Virus record (IMG/VR): IMGVR_UViG_3300031758_000310
Coordinates: 1 to 32,916 of that record
DNA from: a virus
DNA: 32,916 nucleotides
Direction: 5' to 3' (one strand)
The translations under genes and the position numbers were made by a program. Shown one piece after another: positions 25,801 to 32,271 of this stretch; position 1 is the first letter of the stretch; every line of letters starts with the position of its first letter. The notes under the pieces were generated by a model. It had not been told where the DNA came from, did no database searches, and saw only the letters and a program-made list of their open reading frames with translations.

Positions 25801-28520
25801 GAATTTCAGTTTTTGACTTTGATGACACTGTTGGACTCACAAAAAGTAATGTGCTATACACAATGCCTGATGGATCAAAAGGAAAACTTAATGGTGCAGA
25901 GTTTGCTAAGAATGGGGCAAGATTGTTAGAAGAAGGAGCAGTGTTTGATTTCTCTGAGTTTAGTAAAGTTGTTGAAGGTAGACCTGGTCCAATGGTTGAA
26001 AAAATGAAGAAAATGATTGGTAAGTTTGGTCCTGAAAATTTCTTTATTCTTACGGCAAGACCAGCCGATTCAGCAGTACCTATCCATGAATTTTTATCAA
26101 CGATAGGCATAGACATACCATTAGAAAATATTACTGGATTAGGTAATAGTTCTGCCCAAGCAAAAGCAGATTGGATAGTGGAAAAAGCTAATGAAGGTTA
26201 TGATGACTTTTATTTTGCGGATGATCACTTGCCAAACGTTACTGCGGTTAAAAACGCATTAGATGTACTTGATGTTAAATCAAAAATACAGCAAGCACGA
26301 GCTAAGTTTAGTAAATCTATGAATTATGAGTTTAATAGAATTATAGAGGAAAATACCGGCACTGAAAGATATAAGGTATTCTCTGACATTGTTGCTAGAA
26401 GAAGAGGGGCTAAGAAAAATAGATTTGATATTTATGTTCCACCTTCCGCTGCGGATTTTGAATTGTTACTATATAACTTTTTAGGCAAAGGTAAACGCGG
26501 AGATTATCATAAAGAATTTTTTACAAATGCTTTCTTAAAACCATATACAAATGGTAATGATTTAATGGATGCCGCAAGGCAATCTATTAAAAAGAACTAT
26601 AAAGCATTGTTAGATTCATTCCCAGATATTAGTAAAAAGTTAGAAAGTTTAACGCCTGATGGTGACTTTACATATGATCAAGCTATTCGTGTTGCAATAT
26701 GGAATGAGTCAGACGTTGAAATACCTGGCATATCAAAAAGAGATATTGCAAAATTAACAAATTTAGTTAACAATGATCCACAATTAGAAGCATTTAAACA
26801 AGGATTAATTGTTACAGGTAGACAAGGAAAAGGGTGGGTTACTCCTGAAGAACATTGGGATGCCAATACTATTATATCTGATTTACATAATTTAACAGAA
26901 GGAGCAGGAAGAAAAAAATTCTTAGGTGAATTTATAGGTAATGTTGAAGAAGTATTTGGTAAATGGGATAATGGTAAGTTAACTGGCCCTAATATGAACA
27001 AGGTAGAAGCTGTTTATGGAACTAATGTTAGAGAAGCTTTAGAAGACATTCTTTATAGAATGACAACCGGTAAAAACAAAGGTTTTAATAATGATAAAGA
27101 ATCCTCTAGATGGGCAAGGTGGGTGAATGGATCTACCGGAACTATTATGTTCTTGAATACAAGATCCGCTGTATTACAATTACTTGGAGCAGTTAACTTC
27201 TTAAATTTTAGAGACAATAATCCTTATGCTGCAGCAAAAGCATTTGCTAATCAACCGCAATATTGGAAAGACTTTGCTCGTATTTGGAATTCTGACAAAA
27301 TGAAAGAAAGACGTGGTGGTTTAAAAGAAGATGTTGCTGCTGCTGAAATTGCTAATGCTGCTGCTGGCAGTAAAAACAAAGTCAATGCTGTTGTATCATA
27401 CTTATTAAAAATTGGATATACTCCAACGCAACTTGCAGATAGTTTTGCTATTGCTTCTGGAGGCGCGCCATTTTATAGAAATAGAATTAACTCTTATTTA
27501 AAAGAGGGTAAAACATTAGAGGAAGCAGAGAAATTAGCATGGCAAGACTTTACAAAAGTGTCTGATGAAACGCAACAATCTGGTGATCCAAAAGATATAT
27601 CAAAACAACAAGCAAGTCCAGCGGGTAGATTATTATTAACATTCCAAAATACCGCAATGCAGCAATCTCGTATTGTTAAAAAGGCTATCTTAGATTTAAA
27701 GAACAGAAGAGGCGATGATAAAACTAATATATCAAAAATAGTTTATTACCTTACAATACAAAACTTAATGTTCTCAGCTTTACAGCAAGGTTTATTTACG
27801 GTTGCATTTGGTGGCGATGATGAAGATGATGAAAAGATTAGAGCTGCTGCAGAAAAAACAAGAAACGAAAAGTTAGTGTCTGTAGCTGGTGGCGTATTAG
27901 ATTCTATATTGCGTGGAACAGGATTTATAGGTGGTATTACAGCTACAATAAAAAATATGATCTTAAAATATATAGAAGAATCAGAAAAGAAACAAGCTGA
28001 CTATGCCAAAGTAGTTTTTGAAGGTGCAAATATTTCGCCTCCTATTGGATCTAAACTTAAAAAATTATATAGCGGATTAAATCAAACTAAATACGACAAA
28101 GACCTTATAAAAGAAAGAGGTTGGGGAATAATGCAAGATGGAAGAGTTCACTTAGGACCAATGTATTCTATTGGAGGGAAAGTTGTTGAATCAACAACTA
28201 ATTTACCAATGGATCGTTTGCAAAACAAAATTGAGAATGTATCTCAAGCAATGAATTCTCAAAATCAAGCATGGCAAAGAGTAATGATCGGTATGGGTTG
28301 GAGTCCTTATAGTGTTGGAGTTGAAGGAACACCTGGTGATGCTAAAATAGAAGCTGCAGGTAAAACGCAAAGAAAAGAAGAAGGTAAAATTAAAGCTGAA
28401 GAAACAAGACAGCGTAAAAAAGATTCAATAAAAAACTTACCATTTGAAGAACGCATAAAATTAAAAATGGAAAGCCGTAGAAAAAGAAGAGAGAATAAAA
28501 GAAAAAGAAGAATGGGTTGA
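19806..28520 (+). CDS. Giant polyvalent internal virion protein (HExxH, sigma-like, HAD-like)
   Basis: At 2904 residues this is by far the largest product. It begins with a small DGYTYTEDEINQFAKDN segment of the kind seen at the start of giant phage virion proteins. Residues ~438-700 hold several hydrophobic membrane-like stretches. Residues 949-953 are HEVFH, a zinc-metalloprotease HExxH motif, with E1034/E1035 as possible third ligand. Residues 1216-1288 resemble sigma-70 region 2. Residues ~1995-2160 are HAD-like: DFDDT (2004-2008), LTARP with T2083, and ADDH with D2139/D2140. Residues ~2450-2680 look like a large polyvalent-protein associated domain. The C-terminus (2889-2904) is almost all Arg and Lys. 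Such proteins are carried in the capsid and delivered with DNA. Stop is TGA. Confidence 0.75.
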   Translation: MLEYVNKDGYTYTEDEINQFAKDNNTSFDDILQKNGLTPKKQKQTSLPGKEKTVTKKDANVAATNMASKSAKPSSVSRTKLWDANAEFDTTLVSKALGIQKLTSTNPISKEAKQKKKKFVEEAVFEQPSEIFRSPFVTEEMQESVDIENEKRRLQEAKARRPLTEEEKQQKYLDLKEATELEDKYILENPEYAEADAIINRAGVLDENFLNELNEDIAKQKSRNGKIETNYQPIGIGSTMGTTSPISSTVKEKFVAFPKQREQLIAQFKKAKKSYTENDLLEASANLYAEQKKAAQIYNQKYDAFEDLDDYDPKVQDFIKTHNLNKKKIADYDLAKLGTQKTYVQNILEKQQNSRKDLISQLKPQDYTYTTQEELDKQNNLIAKINSLGTKMNDNAKYLTELHKKSGELEGTSTSLAKDIELAGKEWGWWARTGRKIMNSVVDMGLSVAGGIAYIDDMLMEAATSGKWKEGFGKEISAAKELYRREFEEDLPEARETTYSLESFGENAANAIISQLPQILTIALAPEAYAPELVGFISGAATGTGSKYLEMIGEQERGVMNELGEIEKQNYSTAQLFAVPALFGLFEGGTEYVGGRAIGRMQKMFGKATKAEMETLTGAVNKTIGEKAKEISKGLLQNYGEEVPSEVFNTVLGNFTDKTLLDKKDKDLLEGVPETIFDTAVVSTLFATAPHVAGAVYRQFIPATYAKQLVENNNKIAEILKGVDYEKLSPEEKTIIDNKIKGIKDSSTIIINNIAETIGATDAVTLLGVDKLSKDIIEIRKEANIINNSQNLTQEQKDGLLSDMAKEHLNTTTEYNRVLGNVYRAEQMNKKAASWLNKAKLNRENLRGEKYLTTVMATGKDVKYKNASNKELIDMALLDPEYSEIINDTYKAFEAESNETYSAEQKTLIMRSLAGQIVKDNGMYDSKTNTIYINRDTALRNKAFTTARHEVFHKVIENFSNNMGNIGKSLYSFVEEQHIGDKAFKDTKFAKRMQREFDDLAKEIDILDSQKEAGKINAKEYNDLVKQKENIANEEVSTILVESLIEGDIKIDKSNAENLKFDADGNVIINNAKDMFNFIAAYNESYTKTRKSDIIEAASKGKVAGELITEKPVRSTEPTQKKSKSNVDLLKAQLEELKDNESDYDPYDFDQQVANLQSKIKKAIEKEKTEVKPVVKKELSDEDEVNEIVKSEKGSIASDKVQKLYEDKGMNAAQDIINLFKPITKRIVDKRRDAPGFDRELLTDEIETGSGGILDLIKSYSSEKGVPLAAYINKQLPLRAIAASRRVLEGDFKKDVTEEKGLMAEETVSETKEKPKYKNALESKVFEPEVLKTMSDKIITQLRTLKSRIDEPISLNRTVTPLIAEIRDAIGKQLDIDVKKAMGGKKDNELVNWLLKNKRYMLENMTTTWLMGANGQGGIPQAVQKRIDGKWVSYPDWVDQKIDRESVSTDNAGRTSGAELVRRLPNVFNNVSDEDYLGQFVGPDGNPIRGRKESGAKAVAEETAFDIINKDLAEEGEIYNALSTNQQRQGYEVLNNFAAEFSRQSERGNVKYSKVVREAIDDIQSLPINVKNELIGPDGNRFIEFAKSVRGSGEVEKQFNIKYKNTDIPQEYKNKILKSIKTLYRYFEKNKLNTKLMVFKIKEGEKFEKYANRIVFNALSKEQSVALTLGINVNDLRWRDDLDRLNAQSHINDFIENAKEFLTSGENKISEDQALVKLTQLFSRSFAYGDKQSLYGKQSDFFNQFLNNNKKFALKDLGGNKFTIIYNGNKVNREILPQDTSATDISKYIKDGNSNAIKLEDRSKATEIARKDLRQMMDLLHDMYKNNNLTDTQLGLIFKSLGGSMNSVLKLSSELRYAANREGYSNNPKEWVYEHTPPSSYLSRIAIGIITGKNNMSIDDFMEKLVANSYVAIIPKSVDNDINSLYKSTMPFNYSPGDNPLIRYYDAGFNGFAIPALSDLKTGELINREIVRNEFNSPNVFETQEAVLSSLDIGKKSKGISVFDFDDTVGLTKSNVLYTMPDGSKGKLNGAEFAKNGARLLEEGAVFDFSEFSKVVEGRPGPMVEKMKKMIGKFGPENFFILTARPADSAVPIHEFLSTIGIDIPLENITGLGNSSAQAKADWIVEKANEGYDDFYFADDHLPNVTAVKNALDVLDVKSKIQQARAKFSKSMNYEFNRIIEENTGTERYKVFSDIVARRRGAKKNRFDIYVPPSAADFELLLYNFLGKGKRGDYHKEFFTNAFLKPYTNGNDLMDAARQSIKKNYKALLDSFPDISKKLESLTPDGDFTYDQAIRVAIWNESDVEIPGISKRDIAKLTNLVNNDPQLEAFKQGLIVTGRQGKGWVTPEEHWDANTIISDLHNLTEGAGRKKFLGEFIGNVEEVFGKWDNGKLTGPNMNKVEAVYGTNVREALEDILYRMTTGKNKGFNNDKESSRWARWVNGSTGTIMFLNTRSAVLQLLGAVNFLNFRDNNPYAAAKAFANQPQYWKDFARIWNSDKMKERRGGLKEDVAAAEIANAAAGSKNKVNAVVSYLLKIGYTPTQLADSFAIASGGAPFYRNRINSYLKEGKTLEEAEKLAWQDFTKVSDETQQSGDPKDISKQQASPAGRLLLTFQNTAMQQSRIVKKAILDLKNRRGDDKTNISKIVYYLTIQNLMFSALQQGLFTVAFGGDDEDDEKIRAAAEKTRNEKLVSVAGGVLDSILRGTGFIGGITATIKNMILKYIEESEKKQADYAKVVFEGANISPPIGSKLKKLYSGLNQTKYDKDLIKERGWGIMQDGRVHLGPMYSIGGKVVESTTNLPMDRLQNKIENVSQAMNSQNQAWQRVMIGMGWSPYSVGVEGTPGDAKIEAAGKTQRKEEGKIKAEETRQRKKDSIKNLPFEERIKLKMESRRKRRENKRKRRMG

Positions 28521-28554
28521 TAATAATAGGCAACATACCTAAGTACCCATAAAT

Positions 28555-28588
28555 AAAAAGGGAAGCTGTAATTAGCCTCCCTTTTTTT
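28555..28588. terminator. Bidirectional terminator between convergent operons
   Basis: A 13-bp stem pairs AAAAAGGGAAGCT (28555-28567) with AGCCTCCCTTTTT (28574-28586) around the loop GTAATT. The one A-C mismatch becomes a G-U wobble in the minus-strand transcript. T runs lie on both outer sides (seven T at 28582-28588 on the plus strand; AAAAA at 28555-28559 gives U on the minus strand). It sits between the giant gene's stop and the convergent minus-strand operon, so it should end both. Confidence 0.88.
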
Positions 28589-28594
28589 ATTTAA

Positions 28595-28807
28595 TTAAAT
28601 TTCTAGTTTAGGGTCATCGCTGACCTTTTCTTTTGCTTTTTCTGTTAACGTTTTAATTGCTTCATCATATCCCGGCATTAACTTAACGGCTTCTAATGTT
28701 CCAGCCGCTAGTGTAGTTATATGTTGTTGCTCATTCATTATTTGTTGAAGCACTCTGATTACCGCTTCAAGCTTGTTTTTCATTTCAATTAAACTTTGTT
28801 CTTTCAT
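28595..28807 (-). CDS. Small coiled-coil phage protein, unknown function
   Basis: This 70-residue protein is the last gene of the minus-strand operon. Its start overlaps the stop of the oxygenase-like gene in an ATGA, which supports it as real. The first ~45 residues form an amphipathic helix with regular hydrophobic spacing (IEMKNKLEAVIRVLQQIMNEQQ), so it probably makes a coiled coil or dimer; a short LMPGYDEAIKTL segment follows, and the C-terminus is acidic. No known domain or motif was found. Its end is eight bases from the bidirectional terminator. Confidence 0.72.
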   Translation of the reverse strand: MKEQSLIEMKNKLEAVIRVLQQIMNEQQHITTLAAGTLEAVKLMPGYDEAIKTLTEKAKEKVSDDPKLEI

Positions 28808-29367
28808 TTATTTATTTTATAAAATATTACAAATACTTTTCTACTTTTTACAAATTCATTAGGATATTTACTATGGAAATAATTACACGGATAAGATATT
28901 AACCTATTCTTTTTATGGCCAATTATAGATTTTAAAGTCCACTTGTCAAGATCATTTGAATCTTCATTTATTAATTTATCAAACTTTTCCGGCGAAATAT
29001 CTTTAAATGTATCACCATAAAGTTTATGTTCCCAAAAAGCAGTGCCATTTATTCCATCATGATTACTCTCTGAAATATATAATACTGCGGCTCGATCGGG
29101 TTGTTGCCCTTCTATAATGGAATCATTATGTATTCTCCAATCATCATCTTGACCTTGCTTTGCTTCTCTAAAGAAACCTAATATAGGTATTATTCCGGCT
29201 CCTTCTATTTCAGATATACGACCACATATCCAAACAATAAAATCCGTAGAAGCGTGTTTCACCCAGAATGATTTTCCAGGTGTCACAACTTCTTCATAAT
29301 TAGATTTATCTTCATCAATGCGATCTAATAACTCTTTTGGTAAAAAATCGTCTTTTATATATATCAT
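28804..29367 (-). CDS. 2-oxoglutarate/Fe(II)-dependent oxygenase-like protein
   Basis: This 187-residue protein has the size and motif order of a single double-stranded beta-helix oxygenase domain. The metal triad is H80-x-D82 (WRIHND) and a distal H165 (NYFHSKYP), and R176, eleven residues further on, is placed to bind 2-oxoglutarate (SRKVFVIFYK). The N-terminal part begins IKDDFLPKELLDRI, typical of phage and prolyl-4-hydroxylase-like members. Fe(II), O2 and 2-oxoglutarate would be used to hydroxylate an unknown substrate (protein residue, base or small metabolite). It begins two bases after the ribonucleotide reductase stop and so is co-transcribed, which gives a weak hint towards nucleotide or nucleic-acid chemistry. 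The fold call is good, the substrate is open. Confidence 0.75.
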   Translation of the reverse strand: MIYIKDDFLPKELLDRIDEDKSNYEEVVTPGKSFWVKHASTDFIVWICGRISEIEGAGIIPILGFFREAKQGQDDDWRIHNDSIIEGQQPDRAAVLYISESNHDGINGTAFWEHKLYGDTFKDISPEKFDKLINEDSNDLDKWTLKSIIGHKKNRLISYPCNYFHSKYPNEFVKSRKVFVIFYKINK

Positions 29368-29369
29368 AA

Positions 29370-31238
29370 TTATGTTATTTCACAATTACCCCCGCCACAA
29401 GCGGCAGCATCCACAAAGTTAGTATTATCTTGAATCTCTACAACTTTTGATAAATCAACATTTTTTAATGTAGACATCATTTGTTCGTAAACTTCTTTTG
29501 TACAATCTTCAAATGGCGTTTGCTTATATGTACCGCCGTGATAAGGCAATACTGATAAACCATTATAGTATTCTTTATTTGCCCACATCCATTCACCAAT
29601 AATTTTCCACTCATCATCACGAACAGAAACTGTACATGAAACATTATGTGTATTGTTGCCTTTTAAATGCCCTTGTTTAACCCAATCTTTAGAAATTAAT
29701 TTAACTCTTTCTAATAGATCTAATGTAGATTCATGGCGCGTTATGGCTCCATCCGGGGCTTTCTGAGGTACAGAAATCACTGACTGTAATGTTGGATTAA
29801 AATATTCATCTTCTAATAATTCTGGATGATTTATTGCAAGATATGAATAGATTGCTTCATTCTTGCCTAAGCGCATGCGACGAATATAATAGTCGTTGTG
29901 CCAAGCATGAATACCGCTACTAGTACCAAGTACCAAAGAAGTTGTTCCAGCTGGTTTAACTGCTGTCGTCCTCGCCGCTCTGTTGATATTGAGAGCTGCT
30001 GCAATAACATTATTTGTTTCTTTAACAATTTGTGCTGCTTCTTCATAGTTTAAATTTAAATTAGATTCTGACGCAATACCGGTCATTGATACTCCAAGTA
30101 ATGCATCTTTTTCTGTATTCTTTTTCCATATATCTCGTAGATAATGGAAGTCTGAATACGATGCTTGTAATGTTCCTAAGAATGACGCGGCGGATGCTCT
30201 TGCGTTAAAGTCTTCTTGGCTTTCAATATCAGCCATATTGATTTCAGTTAAATTACAAAACTGATATGGTCTCAATGCAATTTCACAACAAGGATTAGTT
30301 CCCCAGTCTTTATCATTAGTCAAGTAAATACCAGGTTCACCAGATCCAGATGCTTCAATACGTTCCCATACTTTATCAAACGTTTTCTTATCAATCTTAT
30401 GGCGTAATAAAACTACAGAGTTATTAGCTCTGCCTCTTTGAGGATTGTTCTCCCACCAATTACCAGCTTTACAATTTAGCATTGCTTCTGAATCAAGATC
30501 AAACAAACTGATCATTGCAGCACGTCTAATTCCGCCAGCTAAAACTGCATCAGCAATATGACATTGAATATCATGACATTCAATATCTGTTAATTTAGAT
30601 CTGTCTTCTTTTTCCCGCAAGATAGCTTCAATCTTTACTAATGCTAATCTTAATGGCTCTGGTCCTGGAGCTTTACCTCCAGCTGTTACAAGCAATGCAC
30701 CTTTCTGTCTAATATCCGATAAATCAAATTGAACATGCGAAGTTAATTCTCCCGTGTATGATTTGAATAACGTTTTGATTGCGTCTGCCCATCCGATAAT
30801 ACTGTCTTGCACGACATACCTTTTCTTACGATCGTAATTAGGTTTTCTAATCTCAGGTAGTTTTTCAATTTGATGTTGTTGGACCGAATAGCCAACTCCA
30901 GTACCTCCAAGCAATAGAAACATAGTCTCAGAAAAACTGTGGATACTATCAACAGGTAGAAAAGCACAGTTATAAATGCGAGCGTTATTAAGCTCAATAG
31001 CTTTACCACCAAACTGTAAGCTTCGCATCGAAGGTAAAACCTTTTTATTAAAAACAAAATTTTGGTAAATCTGTTCAATTGATTCTTTCATTTTTGGGAA
31101 TTTGGCCGTATGCATATCCATATTCCTAGTTACTAATTCTTCCCAAGTCTCACGCCTTTCTTTATTAGGCATGTACTTTGCATACTTTGTGTATACTGTT
31201 ATGTCACTTAATATTTGTTTGTCTAAGCTTAAACTCAT
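29370..31238 (-). CDS. nrdJ: Ribonucleotide reductase, class II (adenosylcobalamin-dependent), monomeric type
   Basis: This 622-residue enzyme would convert ribonucleotides to deoxyribonucleotides for phage DNA synthesis, using adenosylcobalamin to make the thiyl radical. C91 (YNCAFLP) and C328 (QFCNLTEIN) are the redox pair; NPCCEI at 315-320 gives N315, thiyl C317 and E319 (the C-x-E active-site motif). The C-terminal CGGGNC (C614, C619) matches the five-residue spacing of the shuttle cysteines of the Lactobacillus-type monomeric reductase. LLLGGTGVGYSVQ and SGIHAWHNDYYIRR are further class signatures. There is no partner small subunit or activase nearby, supporting class II. At 622 it is shorter than the ~740 of the bacterial enzyme. 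The enzyme needs B12 and a thioredoxin-type reductant from the host. Confidence 0.92.
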   Translation of the reverse strand: MSLSLDKQILSDITVYTKYAKYMPNKERRETWEELVTRNMDMHTAKFPKMKESIEQIYQNFVFNKKVLPSMRSLQFGGKAIELNNARIYNCAFLPVDSIHSFSETMFLLLGGTGVGYSVQQHQIEKLPEIRKPNYDRKKRYVVQDSIIGWADAIKTLFKSYTGELTSHVQFDLSDIRQKGALLVTAGGKAPGPEPLRLALVKIEAILREKEDRSKLTDIECHDIQCHIADAVLAGGIRRAAMISLFDLDSEAMLNCKAGNWWENNPQRGRANNSVVLLRHKIDKKTFDKVWERIEASGSGEPGIYLTNDKDWGTNPCCEIALRPYQFCNLTEINMADIESQEDFNARASAASFLGTLQASYSDFHYLRDIWKKNTEKDALLGVSMTGIASESNLNLNYEEAAQIVKETNNVIAAALNINRAARTTAVKPAGTTSLVLGTSSGIHAWHNDYYIRRMRLGKNEAIYSYLAINHPELLEDEYFNPTLQSVISVPQKAPDGAITRHESTLDLLERVKLISKDWVKQGHLKGNNTHNVSCTVSVRDDEWKIIGEWMWANKEYYNGLSVLPYHGGTYKQTPFEDCTKEVYEQMMSTLKNVDLSKVVEIQDNTNFVDAAACGGGNCEIT

Positions 31239-31256
31239 TATTTGTTTTTAAAATTA

Positions 31257-31403
31257 TTAATGTTCTATTTCTAATGCAAAATCAACAAATGGTAAATAAA
31301 TAACATATGTTGTAAAATCTTCTTCTTGGTATGCCCTATAACCAAATAGTATACCAGGGTATAACCCTACTGTAATTGTCCAATACCTTCCTTGTTCACT
31401 CAT
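31257..31403 (-). CDS. 48-residue conserved-looking phage protein, unknown function
   Basis: A small gene fills the gap between the reductase and the endonuclease. Its ATG overlaps the endonuclease stop by eight bases (ATGAGTGA, 31396-31403), and its TAA at 31257-31259 is followed by another TAA and the A-rich leader of the reductase. The product begins MSEQGRYWTITVGLYPGILF and continues with FGYRAY, DFTTYVIYLPFVDFALEIE. It is rich in aromatics and aliphatics, with two short hydrophobic segments (about 9-20 and 32-45), so it could be a small beta sheet or membrane-associated peptide. I have seen proteins of this type (YPGILFG and YLPFVD) in phage nucleotide-metabolism clusters, without a function. 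Confidence 0.68.
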   Translation of the reverse strand: MSEQGRYWTITVGLYPGILFGYRAYQEEDFTTYVIYLPFVDFALEIEH

Positions 31404-31845
31404 TTGCGTTTTGTTTTAAAATTAATTCTACTGTTTTATCGCACTCTTTTTGATTTTGTGGTTTATATAGTGTTCTATTGTCACCATTATCAACCATCCA
31501 TTTCTTAAACATCTTCCATCTTAATGGAAAAGAATCATTAGCTCTACCTTTTGTTTCAATAATAAAGTTTTCACCAACAAAATCAGGAGTGTATTTTAGG
31601 TTTAATACTTTTTTATTGCCGCGATTTATATAATCTCCCTTGCTATTTGATTGTCTTTCTATACAATCATTTTCAAATAAGAATGCTGGCATTAATTCAA
31701 AAGTATGTTTTTCATATTCACAAGGTATTCCAGCTTCTTTTAAAGCTTTGTACATGTACTTTTCCAGTCCCGAAGCAAAGGTAATACCTTCATATGATAC
31801 AACCTTTGCTGTAACTGGTCCTTTTTTTGTTGATCTTCTTTTCAT
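31396..31845 (-). CDS. PD-(D/E)XK endonuclease, phage endonuclease I-like
   Basis: This 149-residue protein carries the nuclease signature in order: E28 (SGLEKYMYKAL), D88 (KYTPDFV) and E97-x-K99 (IIETKG), closely matching the pattern of T7 endonuclease I-type Holliday-junction resolvases and related DUF1064-like phage proteins. The N-terminus is very basic (MKRRSTKKG) and fits DNA binding. The likely job is to cut branched phage DNA before packaging or to degrade host DNA. The middle (residues 50-80) is a spacer between E28 and D88 that is longer than usual. Its start overlaps the previous gene's stop in an ATGA, and its own stop overlaps the small 48-residue gene by eight bases, so translation is coupled. 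Substrate is inferred. Confidence 0.78.
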   Translation of the reverse strand: MKRRSTKKGPVTAKVVSYEGITFASGLEKYMYKALKEAGIPCEYEKHTFELMPAFLFENDCIERQSNSKGDYINRGNKKVLNLKYTPDFVGENFIIETKGRANDSFPLRWKMFKKWMVDNGDNRTLYKPQNQKECDKTVELILKQNANE

Positions 31846-32270
31846 TTGCTGAATGTTGTATGAAATCCTTCAAATGGATTTTTATCACTTGCAAAATGCA
31901 TAAAGCGGTCCTGTAATACTTCCATGTCATCTTCATCAAGAGTCCAATTACGCCCATGACCATTCTTCCTTTTCTTTATTGATTTTTTTTTAGGTATTAC
32001 TTCAAAAGCATCTATAACATCTATATCATTCATAGAATTTAATAATGCTTTTTCTTCACGTAAAGTTGATATTTCTTCTTTTAAACGTTGTAGATATAAT
32101 GTAGCATCCATCAACTCTTCTTGTAAATGATTAAGCCAAACAAATACGTCAGATTGATCATCACGCATGGTTGTTTTATATTTAGCAAAGCCTACATCAG
32201 ATCGATCTACAAATTTATTTACAACGCATTGTACAACTGGATCTCTAAATTTAATTGTTTGTTCTGTCAT
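31842..32270 (-). CDS. Predicted all-alpha NTP pyrophosphatase-like protein with basic C-terminal part
   Basis: This 142-residue protein has two parts. Residues 12-70 read VVNKFVDRSDVGFAKYKTT, then DVFVWLNHLQEELMDATLYL; the EELMDATLYL helix with preceding WL.H is the pattern of MazG/dUTPase-like all-alpha nucleotide pyrophosphohydrolases and the DUF550-type domain of phages, which hydrolyse (d)NTPs to monophosphates. The second part (about 92-142) is a basic run (PKKKSIKKRKNGHGR) and an acidic-aromatic segment (NWTLDEDDMEVL), unlike the usual domain. It lies one base after the MazG gene's stop and overlaps the endonuclease start by four bases. Two such enzymes side by side suggest work on different nucleotides. 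Catalysis is uncertain because only one acidic motif is clear. Confidence 0.6.
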   Translation of the reverse strand: MTEQTIKFRDPVVQCVVNKFVDRSDVGFAKYKTTMRDDQSDVFVWLNHLQEELMDATLYLQRLKEEISTLREEKALLNSMNDIDVIDAFEVIPKKKSIKKRKNGHGRNWTLDEDDMEVLQDRFMHFASDKNPFEGFHTTFSK

Positions 32271-32271
32271 A

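Noticed and set aside
30743-31078. Second minus-strand frame inside the ribonucleotide reductase gene
   Set aside because: It overlaps the reductase in another frame over a segment with conserved catalytic residues and has no recognisable features of its own.
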